Shown in pieces: positions 61,493 through 64,000 of a DNA stretch of 64,000 bases. A program made the position numbers and the translations under genes. Every line of letters begins with the position of its first letter. Position 1 is the stretch's first letter. Location of the stretch: contig WSUB01000026.1 in the NCBI GenBank assembly GCA_019633425.1, forward strand, positions 124,001-188,000. The letters run 5' to 3'. Source of the stretch: Tulasnella sp. 424 (taxonomy: Eukaryota; Basidiomycota; Agaricomycetes; Cantharellales; Tulasnellaceae). The notes beneath the pieces are model-generated. The model did not search any database. It saw nothing but the letters and a program-made list of their open reading frames with translations, and was not told the DNA's origin.

Positions 61493-62876
61493 CTAAGAGC
61501 GCAACCTGATAGTAATCGTCAGAACATGGTTATCATTCAAGGCTGCCAGTGCCATTCGTACCACTTGTGCAGTTTTTCCCCGCCCTTCTTTCTCACTGCT
61601 CTTGCTCTTACTCCAAGATAATTGCCCATCATTGACGTCACAGACAAACTGCAGTTCTATAAAGTGAAATAAGTCATACTTTCTAATGCTACCTCTAGTC
61701 AAAGATCTACACTCACGGATGAGACTTGCGGCAAAGCCAACCTGAGTGGAACGGGCAAAGTTCAGTCAGTAAAGTTATGGCCAGGATGTCGCAAAGACTC
61801 TTCCATACATCGGCTATTACCTGGAGGGAGCTATTAGTAGAAATCTACAGCAACCGGGGGGGGGGATCTAACGTACCATAAAAGTACCTCCATTACTACC
61901 AGCAGCTTCCAACCAAGCCGTCAGATCCTGGAAGACCAAGAATCCATCAGTTCCATATTTGACAACGCGGTGGGAAAGGTTGAATTTGGCGAGCGACTGA
62001 CCTTGCCATCTAAGCGTTCGCCTGAAGCAAGAGGCATGTCTTCATCGAATATTGTCAGCGATTAAGATAGAACGACCACCAGGTAACATTTCAACCGACG
62101 CATCCATCAAGACTTACATGCAGATTCGGGTGAATCCTGGTCAGTATCACCGGCGACTGAAATGAGGAATGAGTTTGAGTGCTCCGAATAACCACCGGCT
62201 CCACTTACGAAACACATAGCAGAGACCACCATCTTTCATGGCTTGTCCGACTTTCTGGATTGAATCCTCCTGCGGTGAAAGGTCCTATCAGTGCAAGCTA
62301 TTCCCCAAGTGAAGCAGGCAACGTACCACATTTCGAACGGTCGGAAGTAGCCCTTGAGCCTTCGGGTTAGATTCCGGAAGCTGGAGGTCTGTAATGACTT
62401 GAATAGTGCTATTGGTGCGCGCTGAGAGTCATCTTTAGCAATGCATCTTGTATCTTGCTTGGCATATTCTCACCGGTCAACTCGTCGAGAATCAATGGAA
62501 GATCTCCCTCGACTCCCTTGAGTGCAGGTTCCTTTGGATCAGGCTTTGCAATAGCGATCTGAAAAATAAGACAAGTAAGCGCCTTTCAATAAGTCTTCAT
62601 GTTTATTGGGACACTCTTACAACGATAGCGTGGGTCTTGACGTCGGTAGCAGAAGGAAGGTCAGCGACGGCGGGGGGAACGATTGGGCTGTCATGCCAGC
62701 GGGCAAAAACCACATGAAGCAGAAATGCATAAAATTGTCATACTCCAGTCAACTTTGTTGACGAGCTTGACTTTTTATGCGAATCCCAGCGAACCATGTT
62801 TAACTTTTGGACCCGACGACATAGGCTCGTAAGAAAGGGGAGTCGAGCTTACCGGCTGTTGGACTTGAGAGGACAT
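61493..62876 (-). CDS. Hypothetical protein spread over about ten tiny exons
   Basis: Assembled from the ATG at 62874-62876 (MSSQVQQP): PIVPPAVADLPSATDVKTHA, IAIAKPDPKEPALKGVEGDL, TIQVITDLQLPESNPKAQGL, DSIQKVGQAMKDGGLCYVF, VAGDTDQDSPE, DMPLASGERLDGK, FNLSHRVVKYGTDGFLVFQD, LTAWLEAAGSNGGTFM, VGFAASLIR, and ELQFVCDVNDGQLSWSKSKS, ending at 61493. Each piece is bounded by GT-AG sites and all frames agree. The product is about 230 residues, soluble, without signal peptide. I do not recognise the family. Confidence 0.6.
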
Positions 62877-64000
62877 GGTGACTTTTGCTAAGGGGATGTG
62901 GATGATGAATCCTGTAGGACCACTTTACACCTATATAGGTAAGAAACGGCGCCTCAGAGTAAATTGCTCCGTCTACAATCCGCTCTGGATCTATCCGGTC
63001 AGGGCCGGTGGTCGGCGTTTGACAAAATGAATGCGTGCTAACTCTGTAGAAGCAGCAAGGCTTGAGTCTTGGGTTAGGGCGGTTCAATATGAGACAAATG
63101 ATGCAAAAACGAGGCAAAAATGATCGCAGGAACCTCCCTTTTCGCGGCATTTTCGCTTCGGCTTTGAGCTCCGAGTCACACGTGAAACCCGCTCTCGCTC
63201 CTTTCCGGAAATGCCTCCCCAAACTAAGCCGTCCATTCTTATGTAATGTTCTGGAACCCTTTTCGCTCTCTGCAGAAAGGATCAAAATATCTATCTATAT
63301 CCTTCTTCAACCTTTTTTGCTGTTGACTGTAGCATGGCAATGGGGAGAAGCGTATTTAGTCATAATAATATGAAGAAAAACGACAGTAGAAATAATCAAA
63401 ACGCAGGCAAGAAGGGGAGGGGACTCTACGCGAGTTGAAGAAAATGTGGGGGTGGTTGTCATCCGCGCGTTAAGTGTGAGTTCCGTCTTGTTTCTGCGGC
63501 GTTAAAAAAAACGCGCTTGGCGCTTGGAGCGCTTGTCTCCCGAAACGTGTTTCGCAATCGTCTTCCTCGCGTTTTCCCGTCCGTTTTCTCATCTTGAACC
63601 GCCCTAATGGCGGAAGGAGGGCTTATTGCGACCACAAAGACAGATAGGTCTTCCACAACAACCATGCCTGGACGGGGTCGGTCCCTGGGACTTCGAGAAC
63701 TTATCCAGGTCGAGTCAGTTTAAGGCGTAGCTCGAGATTTTCGGATTCCAAGTTTGGAATGCTCAGCACGAGCAGTCCATCATCGGATGTGGATATTTCG
63801 GCTATATATACGTCCGGGGGCTAGATTTTTGGTATTCGCAATAACAATAGTTCTTAATTGGAAACGAATGTGCAAAGGAGAAGGCACCCTGATTCACCGT
63901 GGCATACCTGTTCAGCGTTAGCTCGTGTGGGATGATTCGAGACTCGAGAGGGCCTGTTCTTGGTTTTGTGCTTCGTTCCGGAACGGAATGCGGGGTTTCT
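62877..64000. other. Window edge, no gene recognised
   Basis: Promoter of the preceding minus-strand gene and further sequence without supported coding. Confidence 0.4.

Overview
This is nuclear DNA from a filamentous fungus, most likely an Agaricomycete (Basidiomycota). Coding regions are interrupted by many short introns (mostly about 35-70 nt). The gene content also fits: a DUF6535 membrane protein, a KDZ transposase, a fungal TET/JBP dioxygenase and a kinase fused to tetratricopeptide repeats. Gene models were spliced by eye and no database was consulted, so family names rest on recognised motifs and exon ends are approximate.

Layout. 1-5.2 kb: a DUF6535 protein (cut by the window edge) and a single-pass membrane protein. 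5.5-52 kb: four Egt1-type ergothioneine-synthesis genes, all on the minus strand: A (5.5-9.1 kb), B (37.0-40.8), C (41.0-43.0) and D (48.2-52.0). B and D look intact and fuse a histidine N-methyltransferase to a sulfoxide synthase. A carries a small frameshifting deletion. C has lost the whole methyltransferase half by an in-frame deletion. A resembles C, and B resembles D, in alternating order. This suggests that a two-gene block, with a kinase-TPR gene or fragment between its members, was duplicated.

15.2-37.0 kb: what appears to be one large DNA transposon of about 21.8 kb, inserted in the 3' flank of Egt1 copy B. Its ends are inverted repeats (76 of 83 inner positions identical) flanked by a near-identical 11-bp direct repeat. 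The homologous 3' flank of copy D serves as the empty site. It carries a KDZ transposase with a CxC2-like cysteine cluster, a Ulp1/C48 SUMO-type protease, a divergent TET/JBP 2-oxoglutarate dioxygenase, a decayed intron-containing copy of succinate dehydrogenase flavoprotein and a 6-kb gene of unknown function. Subterminal arrays near both ends share the motif CCGGGAAAG-N3-ACCG in opposite orientations.

44.6-47.0 kb: an intact kinase-TPR gene with six near-identical 120-bp repeats. 52.8-63 kb: ordinary gene space with a mitochondrial ribosomal protein bL31m and several unrecognised multi-exon genes. A hAT-like non-autonomous element lies at 9.5-10.1 kb.

How the parts fit: the Egt1 enzymes would make hercynine from histidine and then its cysteine sulfoxide, the precursor of ergothioneine; copy C could only do the second step. 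The transposon pairs a transposase with an enzyme predicted to oxidise 5-methylcytosine and a SUMO-type protease, a plausible kit for escaping host silencing.
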